64,000 nt of DNA from Desulfurivibrio sp044068515 (GCF_044068515.1 NZ_JBIPKI010000004.1:1-64000); one strand, 5' to 3'. Shown: positions 9,245 through 18,259, counted from the stretch's first letter. Numbers and translations: made by a program. The notes: generated from the letters alone by a model not told the origin.

Positions 9245-10393
9245 ATGCACGATTTTGTCTTTCATAATCCCACCAAGATCATTTTTGGCCCGGGCCGGGA
9301 AATGGAAATCGGCGCCGAGTTGACCGCGGCCGGAATCGGCAATGTCCTGCTGGTTTACGGGCGGGAATCGGTGCGCAAAAGCGGCCTGCTCGACCGGGTG
9401 ATCGCCACTCTCAACCAGAGCGGGATCGGTTTTGTCGAATTCGGCGGGGTGGTTTCCAATCCGGTCCTCAGCCATACCCGGGAAGGGATCGCCTTGGCCC
9501 GCCAGAGCGGGGTCGAAGCCGTGCTGGCCGTGGGCGGGGGTTCGGTGATCGACGAGGCCAAGGCCATCGCCGTGGGGGCCACGGCCGAATGCGATGTCTG
9601 GGAATTTTTCCTCGGCCGGGAAGTAACCGCGGCCCTGCCGGTTTTCTCGATTCTGACCCTGGCCGCCACCGGCAGCGAAATGAACGGCAACGCGGTCATC
9701 ACCAACGAGGAAACCCGGCAGAAATACAATATCGGCACCATCCATGCCTATCCCCGGGTTTCAATCCTCAATCCGGAACTGACCTACACCGTCAGCCCGG
9801 CGTACTCGGCGTACGGGGCGGTGGACGCCATCGCCCACCTGATCGAAGCCTACTTCACCAAGGAGCCCGGCACCCGGCTGCAGGACCGGCTGGTGGAAGG
9901 GCTGATCACCACCATCATTGAAAACGCCGAGATCATCCGGGACCGGCCCGCCGACCCCCAGGCCCGGGCCAGCATGATGTGGGCCGCCACCCTGGCCTTG
10001 AACGGCCTGACTCCGGCCGGAGTCGGTCCTTACACCTTCCCCAACCACATGATCGAACATTCCCTGAGCGCTCTGTACAACATCGCCCACGGGGCCGGCC
10101 TGGCCATCGTCATCCCGGCCTGGATGCAATGGTACCAACCCCGGAATCCGGCCCAGTTCGAACGTTTTGCCGCCAAAATCTTCGACCGGCAGACCGGGGA
10201 AGCAGGCATCAGCGCCCTCAAAGAGTGGTTCCGCGGCCTCGGTTGCCCGGTCAGCCTGGCGGAGGGGCAAATCCCCAACGGGGACATCGACCGGATCGCC
10301 GCCAACGCTTACGGCCTGGCCCAGCGCTGGGAAATCGATCAGCTTTACCCGGCCAAAACCATCGCCGAAATTCTCCACCTGTCGGCCCAATAA
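9245..10393 (+). CDS. Iron-containing alcohol dehydrogenase, butanol dehydrogenase type
   Basis: A 382-residue group III dehydrogenase. The N-terminal Rossmann half contains the NAD(P)-binding GGGSVIDEAKAIA; the helical C-terminal half carries the metal ligands in AVDAIAHLIEAYF and in NHMIEHSLSALYNIAHGAGLAI. Length and the opening HNPTKIIFGPGRE fit the YqhD/BdhA branch, which reduces aldehydes with NADPH or oxidises primary alcohols; substrate cannot be told from sequence. A GCGGGGAG ribosome site precedes ATG 9245. It is a single-gene unit closed by a clear hairpin. Confidence 0.92.
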   Translation: MHDFVFHNPTKIIFGPGREMEIGAELTAAGIGNVLLVYGRESVRKSGLLDRVIATLNQSGIGFVEFGGVVSNPVLSHTREGIALARQSGVEAVLAVGGGSVIDEAKAIAVGATAECDVWEFFLGREVTAALPVFSILTLAATGSEMNGNAVITNEETRQKYNIGTIHAYPRVSILNPELTYTVSPAYSAYGAVDAIAHLIEAYFTKEPGTRLQDRLVEGLITTIIENAEIIRDRPADPQARASMMWAATLALNGLTPAGVGPYTFPNHMIEHSLSALYNIAHGAGLAIVIPAWMQWYQPRNPAQFERFAAKIFDRQTGEAGISALKEWFRGLGCPVSLAEGQIPNGDIDRIAANAYGLAQRWEIDQLYPAKTIAEILHLSAQ

Positions 10394-10394
10394 A

Positions 10395-10434
10395 AAGAGC
10401 CCGGGACGCAAGTTCGCGCCCCGGGCTCTTTTGT
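10395..10434 (+). terminator. Intrinsic terminator after the alcohol dehydrogenase
   Basis: AAAGAGCCCGGG pairs with CCCGGGCTCTTT around a loop of about 15 bases, followed by TTTTG. The A-rich left flank also lets it work on the minus strand, against transcripts leaving the cytochrome operon. Confidence 0.8.
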
Positions 10435-10562
10435 TCAGTTCCTTACCCCCTGGTTTCGCCTGATTATTTCACCACGGCGGCGCCCCTCTGCCGACCATCA
10501 TCCTCGTTCCAGCCAAAGCCCTGCCGAAGGCCCCGGCTAAGGTTTCCGGTCCCTTGAGCTGC

Positions 10563-11666
10563 TCAGAAGAGGTTGGAAATAAAGCCGGCCCCATGGAAAT
10601 GGCAGGAAACGCAGTCGCCGGTATAACCGGTGAAATGCAGGTGGGCCTGCAGACCGTTGCCGACTTCCACCCCCGCGGGATTGGTGTGGCAGACCGCGCA
10701 GAGTTGCTCAAAATTACGCTCGGTCACCGCCACCCCGGCATTGCGGGCCGGTTCATCCTGGTCCAGCATGCTGGCCCTGGCCCCAGAATCGGTGATCAGG
10801 TAAGGGTTGGAGGAAGCGTGGACGAGGTGGCAATCGGTACAGGCCAGGGGAGAGTGATCATGCTGATCATAACCCGGCCGGTAGGTATTGCCGCCGAACA
10901 GAATCGGCTTGGTTGCCGGGTCGGTGCCCCGGCCGAAGCCATGGAAATCGGCCGTCGCCTGGCGCTCGGCATCGGTGGTCCCCGCGCCCAGGAAGGTCCG
11001 GCTCAAGTCACTGAACTGCAAAGGCTCCTCGGGCGGCTCGGGAAAGCGCAGGGGGGGCGGCAGAATGCCGGCGGCGCCGGAAACGTCATGGCAGGCCAGG
11101 CAGAAATCGTTGATCCAGGCGTTGCTGCTCCCCGAAAACCTGGTCAAATCGACATCGCGCTCAAAAACCCCGTCCATGTTGGAGCGTTCGTGGCAAATGA
11201 TGCAGTCGGCATCCCGCTGGGCGCTGCCGCCGATCTTGGTAATGGTGTGCTGGTGGGCTCCGCTGAACATCCGGGCCCCGGCCACGATGTCGTTGTCGCC
11301 GTGGCAGATCAGGCACTCCCGGCTGGCCACGGGATCAAGGCCGTTGGTGTCATGGCAGGCCAGACAGGCCCGGTCCGCTTCCCCGCCGATTTTGGCGCTC
11401 AGCCTGACCAGGCTGTCCCGAATAACCGGGACTCGGACATGGGCATTTTCCACCTTGCTCATGGGATGGCAGGTGAAACACTTGGCCTGCCCCCAGCCCT
11501 GGCCGCCCCCGTGGGCGGTGGAAAAGAGCAGCCGCGGCGCCTCGATGGCTCCGGAAGGCTGGTAGCTGTCGCTGGCGGAACTGCTGCCGCCGCAGGCACT
11601 CAGCAGAAGATTGGCCAGCAGGAGCATCAGCCCCGCAGCCAGCAGATTATGCCACCTATTGTTCAT
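10563..11666 (-). CDS. Octahaem c-type cytochrome, lipoprotein
   Basis: A 367-residue exported cytochrome with eight CXXCH haem sites (CFTCH, CLACH, CLICH, CIICH, CLACH, CTDCH, CAVCH, CVSCH). The N-terminus is a lipoprotein signal: a hydrophobic stretch then LLLSACGG, predicting acylation at the Cys and membrane anchoring, with a Ser-rich linker after it. ATG 11666 follows AGAGGTTGG; the upstream in-frame TTG is less likely. It is the last gene of the nine-gene cytochrome cluster, separated from the 20-haem gene by 123 bases that hold a hairpin, so its level may differ from the rest. No enzyme motif is visible; electron transfer at a membrane surface is the reasonable assignment. Confidence 0.88.
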   Translation of the reverse strand: MNNRWHNLLAAGLMLLLANLLLSACGGSSSASDSYQPSGAIEAPRLLFSTAHGGGQGWGQAKCFTCHPMSKVENAHVRVPVIRDSLVRLSAKIGGEADRACLACHDTNGLDPVASRECLICHGDNDIVAGARMFSGAHQHTITKIGGSAQRDADCIICHERSNMDGVFERDVDLTRFSGSSNAWINDFCLACHDVSGAAGILPPPLRFPEPPEEPLQFSDLSRTFLGAGTTDAERQATADFHGFGRGTDPATKPILFGGNTYRPGYDQHDHSPLACTDCHLVHASSNPYLITDSGARASMLDQDEPARNAGVAVTERNFEQLCAVCHTNPAGVEVGNGLQAHLHFTGYTGDCVSCHFHGAGFISNLF

Positions 11667-11721
11667 CGCCAACCTCTATCAGCAGGCTCTGGTCAGCCTG
11701 GCAAAAAATAGCCCCGCGGAC

Positions 11722-11757
11722 GGTGCCGGCCCGGTATTTTGTTGTTTGCCCGGCACC
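11722..11757 (-). terminator. Hairpin between the 20-haem and 8-haem cytochrome genes
   Basis: GGTGCCGG (11722-11729) pairs with CCGGCACC (11750-11757). On the minus strand a T-run (TATTTTTTG) occurs only about 12 bases after the stem, so termination is likely partial. It could reduce read-through into the last gene of the cluster or protect upstream mRNA. Confidence 0.35.
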
Positions 11758-11789
11758 GGCGCCGGAGTCAAAATTTTCTGGTGTTCTGA

Positions 11790-14477
11790 TCACTTTTCAC
11801 CCCGGAATTTGCGCAGCAATTCCCGCAGGGCCTCGACCGGATCCATCGCATAATAGGGGCTTTCCTCGCTGCGCGTTTTCTCTTCGTGGTAGAAGAGATA
11901 CTTGCTCCGAACCTCGAGCCCATGGCAGTCGGCGCAGAAGGTCTGGCTCGGGTCTCCCAGCCGGAGGAAAGCCGCCTGGGGCGAAGCATCCTCCTCGGCC
12001 AGCAGGCGCCGGCTCCAGATATGGGGGTCATGACAGGTGGCGCAGACGAATTTGCGCTCCACTTCGCCCCGGCCTTCGCCATTAAGCAGTTCCAGCTGCG
12101 CCAGCAGGGCGGGATCGCTGAGCAGCAGTTGTTCGGGATGGCGATAAAGGGTGACCCGGGACTCCTCGCCGGGCTCGCCCAGGCGATGGCAATCCAGGCA
12201 GAGCCGGTTTTCCGCTTTCTCTTCCGGCAGCACTCCGGCCAGGTCGCGCCCCCAGAGCCGGTCGCCGTGCGCGTTGTGGGTGGCGTGGCACTGCTCGCAG
12301 ACCCCCATTTCTTCAGCCCGGCGGGCATGCAGGGAAAGATCGTGATCGCTGTCGATAACCAGGGCCGGGGTCCGATGGCAATCGGCGCAGAGCTCTCCGC
12401 GGCGGTTGTCCACCAGGAGGAAGCTGCTGCTCAGGTCACCGTCCCTGAGGTGGCCCGGGCCGGGGCCGGTCTGATCCGGGGCCCAACGATGAACGTCGTG
12501 GCAGGAAAGGCAGGTTACTTCCCGTTCGGCCAGCTCGGCGCTGCTTTCGCTGGCGGCGGGCCGGGCTCCCAGGGGATGACTGATTTCCCCGACCAGCTTT
12601 TCCCGGCCGACCCGGTCAACCTCATGGCAGGCCAGACAATAAAAATTTTCCGGGTTGCGGCTGATTTCCTCGGGATATTCCCGCTCGGGCGGAGCCACGG
12701 CAAATCCCACCGGGTCAGGGCCCTCGTGCATCAGGTGGCAGGCCCCGCAGGCCCCGGTCATGGCCGGAACCTCGCCGCGGACATTGCGGTATTCCAGTTC
12801 GAAAAGGCGGGGGTCGTGGTTGGCCCCTTCCACCACCATTTGATCATCGTGGCACTGGGCGCAAAGGTCGGTGTACTGCTCGATTCGCAGAAAGCGGGTG
12901 GCGATCAGGCCACGTTCATCCCGGCCGCCGGGAGCGCCGTATACCTGGCCCAGGGATTGATGGGAATCATGGCAGGTACTGCAATAGATCTTCTCTCCGG
13001 GCGTAAAATCATGGTTGAAGAGAGGCAGAGTCATATCCGCCCGGGGGCTGGCCGCGTCCAGCTCCACCCCGACACTGTGGCTGTAAGGCCCTTTAAGCTC
13101 CATTTCCAGGCGCTGGCGACCCTGGCCGTGGCAGGTGTTGCAGGCTTCCAGGGCCGGATCCTCGCCCCGCCGCATTTCCTGCTGCCAGCCGTGCGCCCCG
13201 TGGCAAATCCCGCACAGGCCGGCCTGGCGGACGTTGCGTTCATTAAGGTTGACCAGCCGTAATTCCCGATCGGTAATCAGCAGGTTGTGGGGGGTATCCT
13301 TGATCGCTTCCTTGCCGTCGTGGCAGGAAAGACAAAACCGGGACTCCATGGTGTCGGCCTGCACCAGCAGAACTTCCTCATCCTGGCCCTGGTGAATGCT
13401 GTGGCAGGAGAGACAGGTCAGCTGGTCATCTTCGAGTTGCGCCCCGGCCGCCAGCAGTTGCGGCGAAAGTTCGGCCTCAGCGAAGGGCACGTCCATGGTG
13501 TGGGCGAGAAAGGCCCCGGCTCCGGGCTGGCGGATATTCTGGTCCTCATGGCACTGGCCGCAGAAGTTGGCCATTCCCGCCTCCACCGGCAGCAGGTTGT
13601 CCTGGCGGGCGCCGTGCACATTATGGCAGGAGTTGCAGATCACCTCGTCGGTGTCCCGGCCGGGCCGCAGGCGCATCTCGCGCAGCCCCGGCGGAAAGCC
13701 CGGTTCCACCTCCTTGCCCACCGTATGCTTGCCTTCACCGGGTCCTACATCATATTCCTGGTGGCAGGCCATGCACATTTCGGAATTGGGGTTGCCCATC
13801 CGCAAAAAGAGTTGGTAGGAAAGTTCTTCCACCATCTCGCCGGATTCGGCGGAATGAACGGTGTGACAGGTGCCGCAATAAATTTCATTCTGGGCGCTCA
13901 AGGGAAAGAGCCTTTCATCGATGGTCACGTCATCCGAGGGTTCTGCGAAGACCGTGTGGCGCTTGCCGGTCCAGACATAGCGGGAATCGGCGATATAGCC
14001 ATCGTGGCAGCTGTAGCACATGAACTCGTCGCTGACCACTCCGTAGGTTCCCCGCATCAGGGCGGCATGACCCACCCAGGGGATCAGGGTTTCCTCGCCG
14101 GTTTTGAACTCGTCCATCCACATTACATGGCAGACCGCGCATTCCCGGCGCGAGGATTCTTCCAGCACCGCGGCCCGGGCCGGGGCCAGGTCCACGACCA
14201 ACAGCCACAGCAACAGCAGCCCAACCAGCCCGCCAAGCCGCAAGACCCGGGCCTCCATCGGTTGCCGGCCGGGTCGCGATTCTCCCGGCCCCTGGTCGAC
14301 ACATGGTTGGCCGGCAAGCCGGGGGGGTAATTGCTGCGCGCTTAGCATAAACTCACCATCCGGATAAGCGGACCGCCGGCCCCCCGGTTCAGGCGCCGAA
14401 GGCTGCTTCCCATGGCCCGGGCGGCCGGCTGGTTGCGGCGAACGGAGCCGGGGCTCGGTGGCGCGTTTATCTCTCAT
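11790..14477 (-). CDS. Twenty-haem c-type cytochrome
   Basis: An 895-residue protein with 20 CXXCH sites, about one every 40 residues from the first (CAVCH) to the last (CADCH). Many are followed by a nearby second His, as in CGTCHTVH, CNSCHNVH, CLSCHSIH, CSTCHDSH and CATCHDPH, which is the usual sign of bis-His ligation. The export signal is GGLVGLLLLWLLVVDLAPARA, without a lipobox. The start is uncertain. ATG 14477 overlaps the preceding stop as ATGA and has GGAGG upstream, but gives a 73-residue basic, Pro-rich tail before the signal. ATG 14348 (after GGTGAG) or ATG 14258 would give a more normal signal peptide. The protein is likely periplasmic or surface-exposed; no catalytic motif was recognised. 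Confidence 0.85.
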   Translation of the reverse strand: MRDKRATEPRLRSPQPAGRPGHGKQPSAPEPGGRRSAYPDGEFMLSAQQLPPRLAGQPCVDQGPGESRPGRQPMEARVLRLGGLVGLLLLWLLVVDLAPARAAVLEESSRRECAVCHVMWMDEFKTGEETLIPWVGHAALMRGTYGVVSDEFMCYSCHDGYIADSRYVWTGKRHTVFAEPSDDVTIDERLFPLSAQNEIYCGTCHTVHSAESGEMVEELSYQLFLRMGNPNSEMCMACHQEYDVGPGEGKHTVGKEVEPGFPPGLREMRLRPGRDTDEVICNSCHNVHGARQDNLLPVEAGMANFCGQCHEDQNIRQPGAGAFLAHTMDVPFAEAELSPQLLAAGAQLEDDQLTCLSCHSIHQGQDEEVLLVQADTMESRFCLSCHDGKEAIKDTPHNLLITDRELRLVNLNERNVRQAGLCGICHGAHGWQQEMRRGEDPALEACNTCHGQGRQRLEMELKGPYSHSVGVELDAASPRADMTLPLFNHDFTPGEKIYCSTCHDSHQSLGQVYGAPGGRDERGLIATRFLRIEQYTDLCAQCHDDQMVVEGANHDPRLFELEYRNVRGEVPAMTGACGACHLMHEGPDPVGFAVAPPEREYPEEISRNPENFYCLACHEVDRVGREKLVGEISHPLGARPAASESSAELAEREVTCLSCHDVHRWAPDQTGPGPGHLRDGDLSSSFLLVDNRRGELCADCHRTPALVIDSDHDLSLHARRAEEMGVCEQCHATHNAHGDRLWGRDLAGVLPEEKAENRLCLDCHRLGEPGEESRVTLYRHPEQLLLSDPALLAQLELLNGEGRGEVERKFVCATCHDPHIWSRRLLAEEDASPQAAFLRLGDPSQTFCADCHGLEVRSKYLFYHEEKTRSEESPYYAMDPVEALRELLRKFRGEK

Positions 14478-15421
14478 GGCTCCAGCCTCCAGACGCTTAC
14501 TCGGTTGAGCAGCTGTTCAACCACATAGAGCCGATTGCCGGCAAAGGCCATGTTGGTCGGGGTCCGGAAGCGGGTGATCTCGCCGTCAGCCCCGGTCAGC
14601 AAGCCCTCGAAGCGGCCGGAGCTCCGGAAAACCTGGATCACCCCGGTATAGCTGTCGGAAACTAAAACCCGGTCAGCGATCACCAGCACCCCCTTGGGGC
14701 GAAAGAGGCGCCCCGGGGTAATGCCCCAGCCGCCCAGCCACTGGGCCGGTTGGCCGGAAGCCCGGAAGCCTTTGACCTGGTTATTGATCACATCAACCAC
14801 AAAGACCACCCCATCCCGGTCGATGGCAATGGTGGCGGGAAACCGGAACTGGCCGGCGGCCTCGCCGAACCCGCCCCAGTGGCGCTGACGCTCTCCCTCC
14901 CGGCTGTAAACCTGCACCCGGTGGTTGTTGTTGTCCACCAAGAAAATTTCATTGGCGGCGGAAACGGCGCAATCGGTGATATCGGGCTTTTCCCGCTCCC
15001 TCACCGGGGCAACGGCCAGGCTTTGGCGCAAAGCCCCCCGGCCGTCGTAATGATGCAGGCGGGCGCTGGGAATATCGGCGACATACACCCCGCCTTGGGG
15101 GGAGCGGGCGTCGCAGAGGCCGATGGCCCGGCCCAACTCCTGGCGGTTGCCGAACTGGCGCCGAAAGTTGCCCTGCAGGTCAAAAACCGCCACCCGGTGG
15201 TTAAGGCCGTCGAGCACGTAAAGTTCCTCGCCGACCAGGGCCAGATCGGTCGGTTGCTCAAAGGCGAGCCCGGCTGCCCCCTCGATGGCAAACTCGTAGT
15301 CCACCCGGATTTTTTCATAGGCCGGGGCCACGGCGGGCCACAGCAGCCCCAGAACCAGCAGCAGCCCAAGGGCCGGCCCCAACGGCCGCCGCGTTGAATT
15401 ATTCAGTCTCCGGGCCACCAT
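14474..15421 (-). CDS. NHL-repeat six-bladed propeller protein, exported
   Basis: A 315-residue protein with a signal peptide (GLLLVLGLLWPAVAPA) and about six NHL-type blades, each ending in a strand such as LNHRVAVFD, NNHRVQVYS, INNQVKGFR or LNRVSVW. NHL propellers bind proteins or other ligands and have no electron-carrying group of their own. This one sits between the cytochrome b gene (start shares a base with its stop, TGATG) and the 20-haem gene (ATGA overlap), so it is translated with them and probably acts as a scaffold or docking part of the conduit. NHL proteins accompany multihaem gene clusters in other Desulfobacterota; the exact role is not known to me. Confidence 0.85.
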   Translation of the reverse strand: MVARRLNNSTRRPLGPALGLLLVLGLLWPAVAPAYEKIRVDYEFAIEGAAGLAFEQPTDLALVGEELYVLDGLNHRVAVFDLQGNFRRQFGNRQELGRAIGLCDARSPQGGVYVADIPSARLHHYDGRGALRQSLAVAPVREREKPDITDCAVSAANEIFLVDNNNHRVQVYSREGERQRHWGGFGEAAGQFRFPATIAIDRDGVVFVVDVINNQVKGFRASGQPAQWLGGWGITPGRLFRPKGVLVIADRVLVSDSYTGVIQVFRSSGRFEGLLTGADGEITRFRTPTNMAFAGNRLYVVEQLLNRVSVWRLEP

Positions 15422-17166
15422 CAGCGACTCTCCCGGCGCGGTGAAAAGAGTTGCGGCAGATAAAAGACCTCTTCCTCGTCATATTTCTCGATCAAGCCGA
15501 TCACCGCGGTGCCGACCAGCTCCGCAATCCGCTGCTCGGAATAACCCAGCTCGCGGAAGGGCAGATAGGAGATTTCCTGGGTATGGCAATCCCGGCAGGA
15601 AATCGGCGCCGGGGTCAGGCCGGCGTGAATCCGCTGCATATAGTCGACCTTCTGGCCCCGGCTCAGGGTCGGTTCCAGGTTGCGGTATTCCCGGCTCAAG
15701 GCGGCCAGAGCCGGCCCATCGAAACGCTCCAGCCGGCCGTCGGCCCGGCGGATAAAGGGGGCGATGCGATAATTGGCCCTCTCGCCGAGCATGTCATGCT
15801 GGCCCATGGGTTCGGCGGCCAGGGTTCCGCTGATCTTCTCAAACCACTGAAAGCTGGTGAAGAGCTGCTCGCCCTCCTGCTCCTGGGGCACATGGCAGAC
15901 TTCGCAGGACAAGTAGAAGTTGTGCATATTGAGGTAGGAGCGGACCTCGGGGAGATCCTCGTGCACCAGGTCGCCATGACACTCTACGCAGGAGGACTGG
16001 AGATTTGAGGAGATCTGGATGCCGACATTATGAAAATGACCGCTCAAGGCCTCGATGGAATCCAGGCGATAGCCGCGGTAAATTTCCTTGTTGTTGAAGC
16101 CCTCCAGGGCGCTGAGGCCGACCAGGCGGATTTCGTCCAGCTGGGTCTTGGGCAAGGGCTCGATCACCTTCGGCCGCTCCCGGGGCAGGAAGCCGTGGGC
16201 GCTGAAGACCGAAAGGTCGAGGACCATCCAGATCAGCACCACCGAAACCGCTGAGAGAAAGCCGCCGTAAAGCACCCGAACGATGAGGCTGTCCTTCCAG
16301 TGGGGTGGATGAATGTCATGGTCGTACTGGCCCTTGATCTCTTCTTCCAGGCCCTGGGCCTTCATCATCGCCACGTACTCGTCGTAATGCTCCTCGATCA
16401 TGTCCTCTTCCGAGAGATAACCGGTGATGAAGACCCGGCCCATGGGGAACTTGTGGCGGTGGTAGTGGGTGTTGTAGAAATGCCAGACCATCAGAAAGGT
16501 GCCGGCCAGCAGGGCCTCGTCGGTATGGGCGATATAGGAGATGTTGAAAACGATCCCCGGCAGGTAGTGGGAGAAAAACTCCAGGTTCCACATGAAGATC
16601 CCGGTCAGGCCCAGCATCGGGGTACCCCAGTAAACCGCGAAGTAGTCGAACTTCTCCTTCCACATGAACTTGTCGTAGGCCGGCTTCTTGTCGCTGATAA
16701 AGAGGACGTACTTAAGGTAGTCGACCAGGTCGGTGCCATCCTTGTAATGGGGAATCATCGGAACCCGGTAGAAGGCGACCAGGAGATTCCAGGCGCTGAG
16801 CTCCCCCCGGGCCTTCATCGGTTTAATATCGTTCTTGTAGAACACGGTGAGGAAGTAGATCCCGTGGTAAACGAAGAGGCTGCAGAGCACCACCCCGAAG
16901 AAGCGATGGATATGGGGGGCCATTTCGATGCCGCCGAAGAGGGCGAACACCTGTTGCCAGAAAGCCGAGTCGGGAAACTTGAGCCCGAAGCCGGTCAGGA
17001 TCAGCACCAGCACCGAGGTGGCCAGCACGATATGCTGGAGGCGCTGGTGCAGGGTGAAGCGGAAAAAGAATTTATGGCCGTTGTGCTCGTAAATCTGCGC
17101 CCGCCGGAACTCGTAAGGCGAGGTGGGCAGTTGGGGCAGGTTCGGTCGTTCACTGTTATTTGTCAT
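15421..17166 (-). CDS. Cytochrome b membrane subunit fused to a triheme cytochrome c domain
   Basis: A 581-residue fusion. Residues of about 35-240 form four membrane helices of the formate-dehydrogenase gamma/cytochrome b561 type, with candidate haem b histidines in LHQRLQHIVL, HIHRFFGVVL and in FLMVWHFYNTHYH. A fifth helix (about residue 305-330) leads to an exported domain with three CXXCH motifs (CVECH, CEVCH, CRDCH). Such proteins take electrons from menaquinol in the inner membrane and pass them to periplasmic c haems. The gene overlaps the membrane-anchored cytochrome ahead of it by 11 bases and shares a base with the NHL gene after it. A classical design would split the b and c parts into separate subunits. 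Number of b haems (probably two) is inferred. Confidence 0.88.
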   Translation of the reverse strand: MTNNSERPNLPQLPTSPYEFRRAQIYEHNGHKFFFRFTLHQRLQHIVLATSVLVLILTGFGLKFPDSAFWQQVFALFGGIEMAPHIHRFFGVVLCSLFVYHGIYFLTVFYKNDIKPMKARGELSAWNLLVAFYRVPMIPHYKDGTDLVDYLKYVLFISDKKPAYDKFMWKEKFDYFAVYWGTPMLGLTGIFMWNLEFFSHYLPGIVFNISYIAHTDEALLAGTFLMVWHFYNTHYHRHKFPMGRVFITGYLSEEDMIEEHYDEYVAMMKAQGLEEEIKGQYDHDIHPPHWKDSLIVRVLYGGFLSAVSVVLIWMVLDLSVFSAHGFLPRERPKVIEPLPKTQLDEIRLVGLSALEGFNNKEIYRGYRLDSIEALSGHFHNVGIQISSNLQSSCVECHGDLVHEDLPEVRSYLNMHNFYLSCEVCHVPQEQEGEQLFTSFQWFEKISGTLAAEPMGQHDMLGERANYRIAPFIRRADGRLERFDGPALAALSREYRNLEPTLSRGQKVDYMQRIHAGLTPAPISCRDCHTQEISYLPFRELGYSEQRIAELVGTAVIGLIEKYDEEEVFYLPQLFSPRRESR

Positions 17167-18259
17167 GGTACTTTTCCCTTTCCTTGATCAGCGCCGCGTC
17201 AGGGAAGATCCCCCTGATCTGCTCCAGAATCATCAAGACAAACAAACTGATCAGCGTTCCCGCCAACAGTACGGTAAAGAAGTAGAAGACATAGCGCTCG
17301 ACGATATATTCGGGCAGATGGGTATCGATATGGACCCCGATCTCGCCGACGTACTTGCCGGCCCCCTCGTGGCAACCGACCTGGCTGCAGGTGGCCTGGC
17401 GATTGTCGGGATGGATCGAGGATTGCCGGTCCTGCTGGGCCCGGATCAGGTGAACCGACTCTCCGGGACTGGAGTGGCAGTCGGCGCAATCCGGTTGCCG
17501 GATTCCGCCGTAGGAGGTCCACTTGCCGTGAAAGGTCTCCTTGTAGGAATAAACCGCTTTTTTCAAACCGTGGCGCTCGATGATGCCGGGATCGTCATGG
17601 CAGTTGGAACACATTTCCTGGACCTGCTGGGCGGTCCTGGTCCGGTCCAGCCGGCTGGTGACATGACTGTAAAATGACTCGGTGAAGCCCGCGCCCTCAT
17701 GGCAGGAGACGCAGCGCTCCAGCGCTCGCTCGTCCAGCCCCTCGTAACGGGTGCCCTTGTAGAGACTGACCGGTTCGTAAATCGGCTCGTCCCAGTGGCA
17801 ATCGATGCAGAGCGGCAAGTCCTCGTAATGCTCCTTGAGGTTGCCCTCGGCGTCGTAGCGGGAGTGAATCCCCATATTCATGAAATCCTGCACCCGCTGG
17901 TGGGTGAAGCGATTGCCGGTGGAGGGCTCGATCACATGGCACTCCTTGAGGCAGTTGACATCCTCCACCGGCAGGCCGTGGGGAACCCGATCGATGTCGC
18001 TGTGGCAGTCGCCGCACTGGGCCCGGGCGTGGGGCCCATGCCGGAGGATCTGCTCGTTGATGAAGAGCAGCCGCAACTCCTGGTTTTCATCCACCCGAGC
18101 CAGGCCGGGAAACTTGTGACACATCAGGCAATTTTCCGGGTCGGCTCCCCCGCGCTGATTATGCTGGTAAGCAACCGCCGTCCCGGCGGCAACCAGGCCG
18201 GACAACAACAGCGCCAGAGCGGCGACCAGCAGTTTGAGCGTTTTTCTTCTTCCCATCAT
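17156..18259 (-). CDS. Multihaem c cytochrome with C-terminal membrane anchor and atypical haem sites
   Basis: A 367-residue exported protein with an N-terminal signal (LLVAALALLLSGLVAAG) and a C-terminal helix (YVFYFFTVLLAGTLISLFVLMIL) followed by a short basic tail, so the haem domain faces the periplasm. Six canonical sites are visible (CLMCH, CGDCH, CIDCH, CVSCH, CSNCH, CADCH) plus CLKECH (CX3CH) and CSQVGCH (CX4CH), which could bring the total to eight. It overlaps the cytochrome b fusion by 11 bases and the upstream octahaem gene by four, so it probably forms the quinol-oxidising complex with the b subunit. Atypical spacings are known to be haem-binding in some bacterial cytochromes, but occupancy here is not shown. 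Confidence 0.87.
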   Translation of the reverse strand: MMGRRKTLKLLVAALALLLSGLVAAGTAVAYQHNQRGGADPENCLMCHKFPGLARVDENQELRLLFINEQILRHGPHARAQCGDCHSDIDRVPHGLPVEDVNCLKECHVIEPSTGNRFTHQRVQDFMNMGIHSRYDAEGNLKEHYEDLPLCIDCHWDEPIYEPVSLYKGTRYEGLDERALERCVSCHEGAGFTESFYSHVTSRLDRTRTAQQVQEMCSNCHDDPGIIERHGLKKAVYSYKETFHGKWTSYGGIRQPDCADCHSSPGESVHLIRAQQDRQSSIHPDNRQATCSQVGCHEGAGKYVGEIGVHIDTHLPEYIVERYVFYFFTVLLAGTLISLFVLMILEQIRGIFPDAALIKEREKYHDK

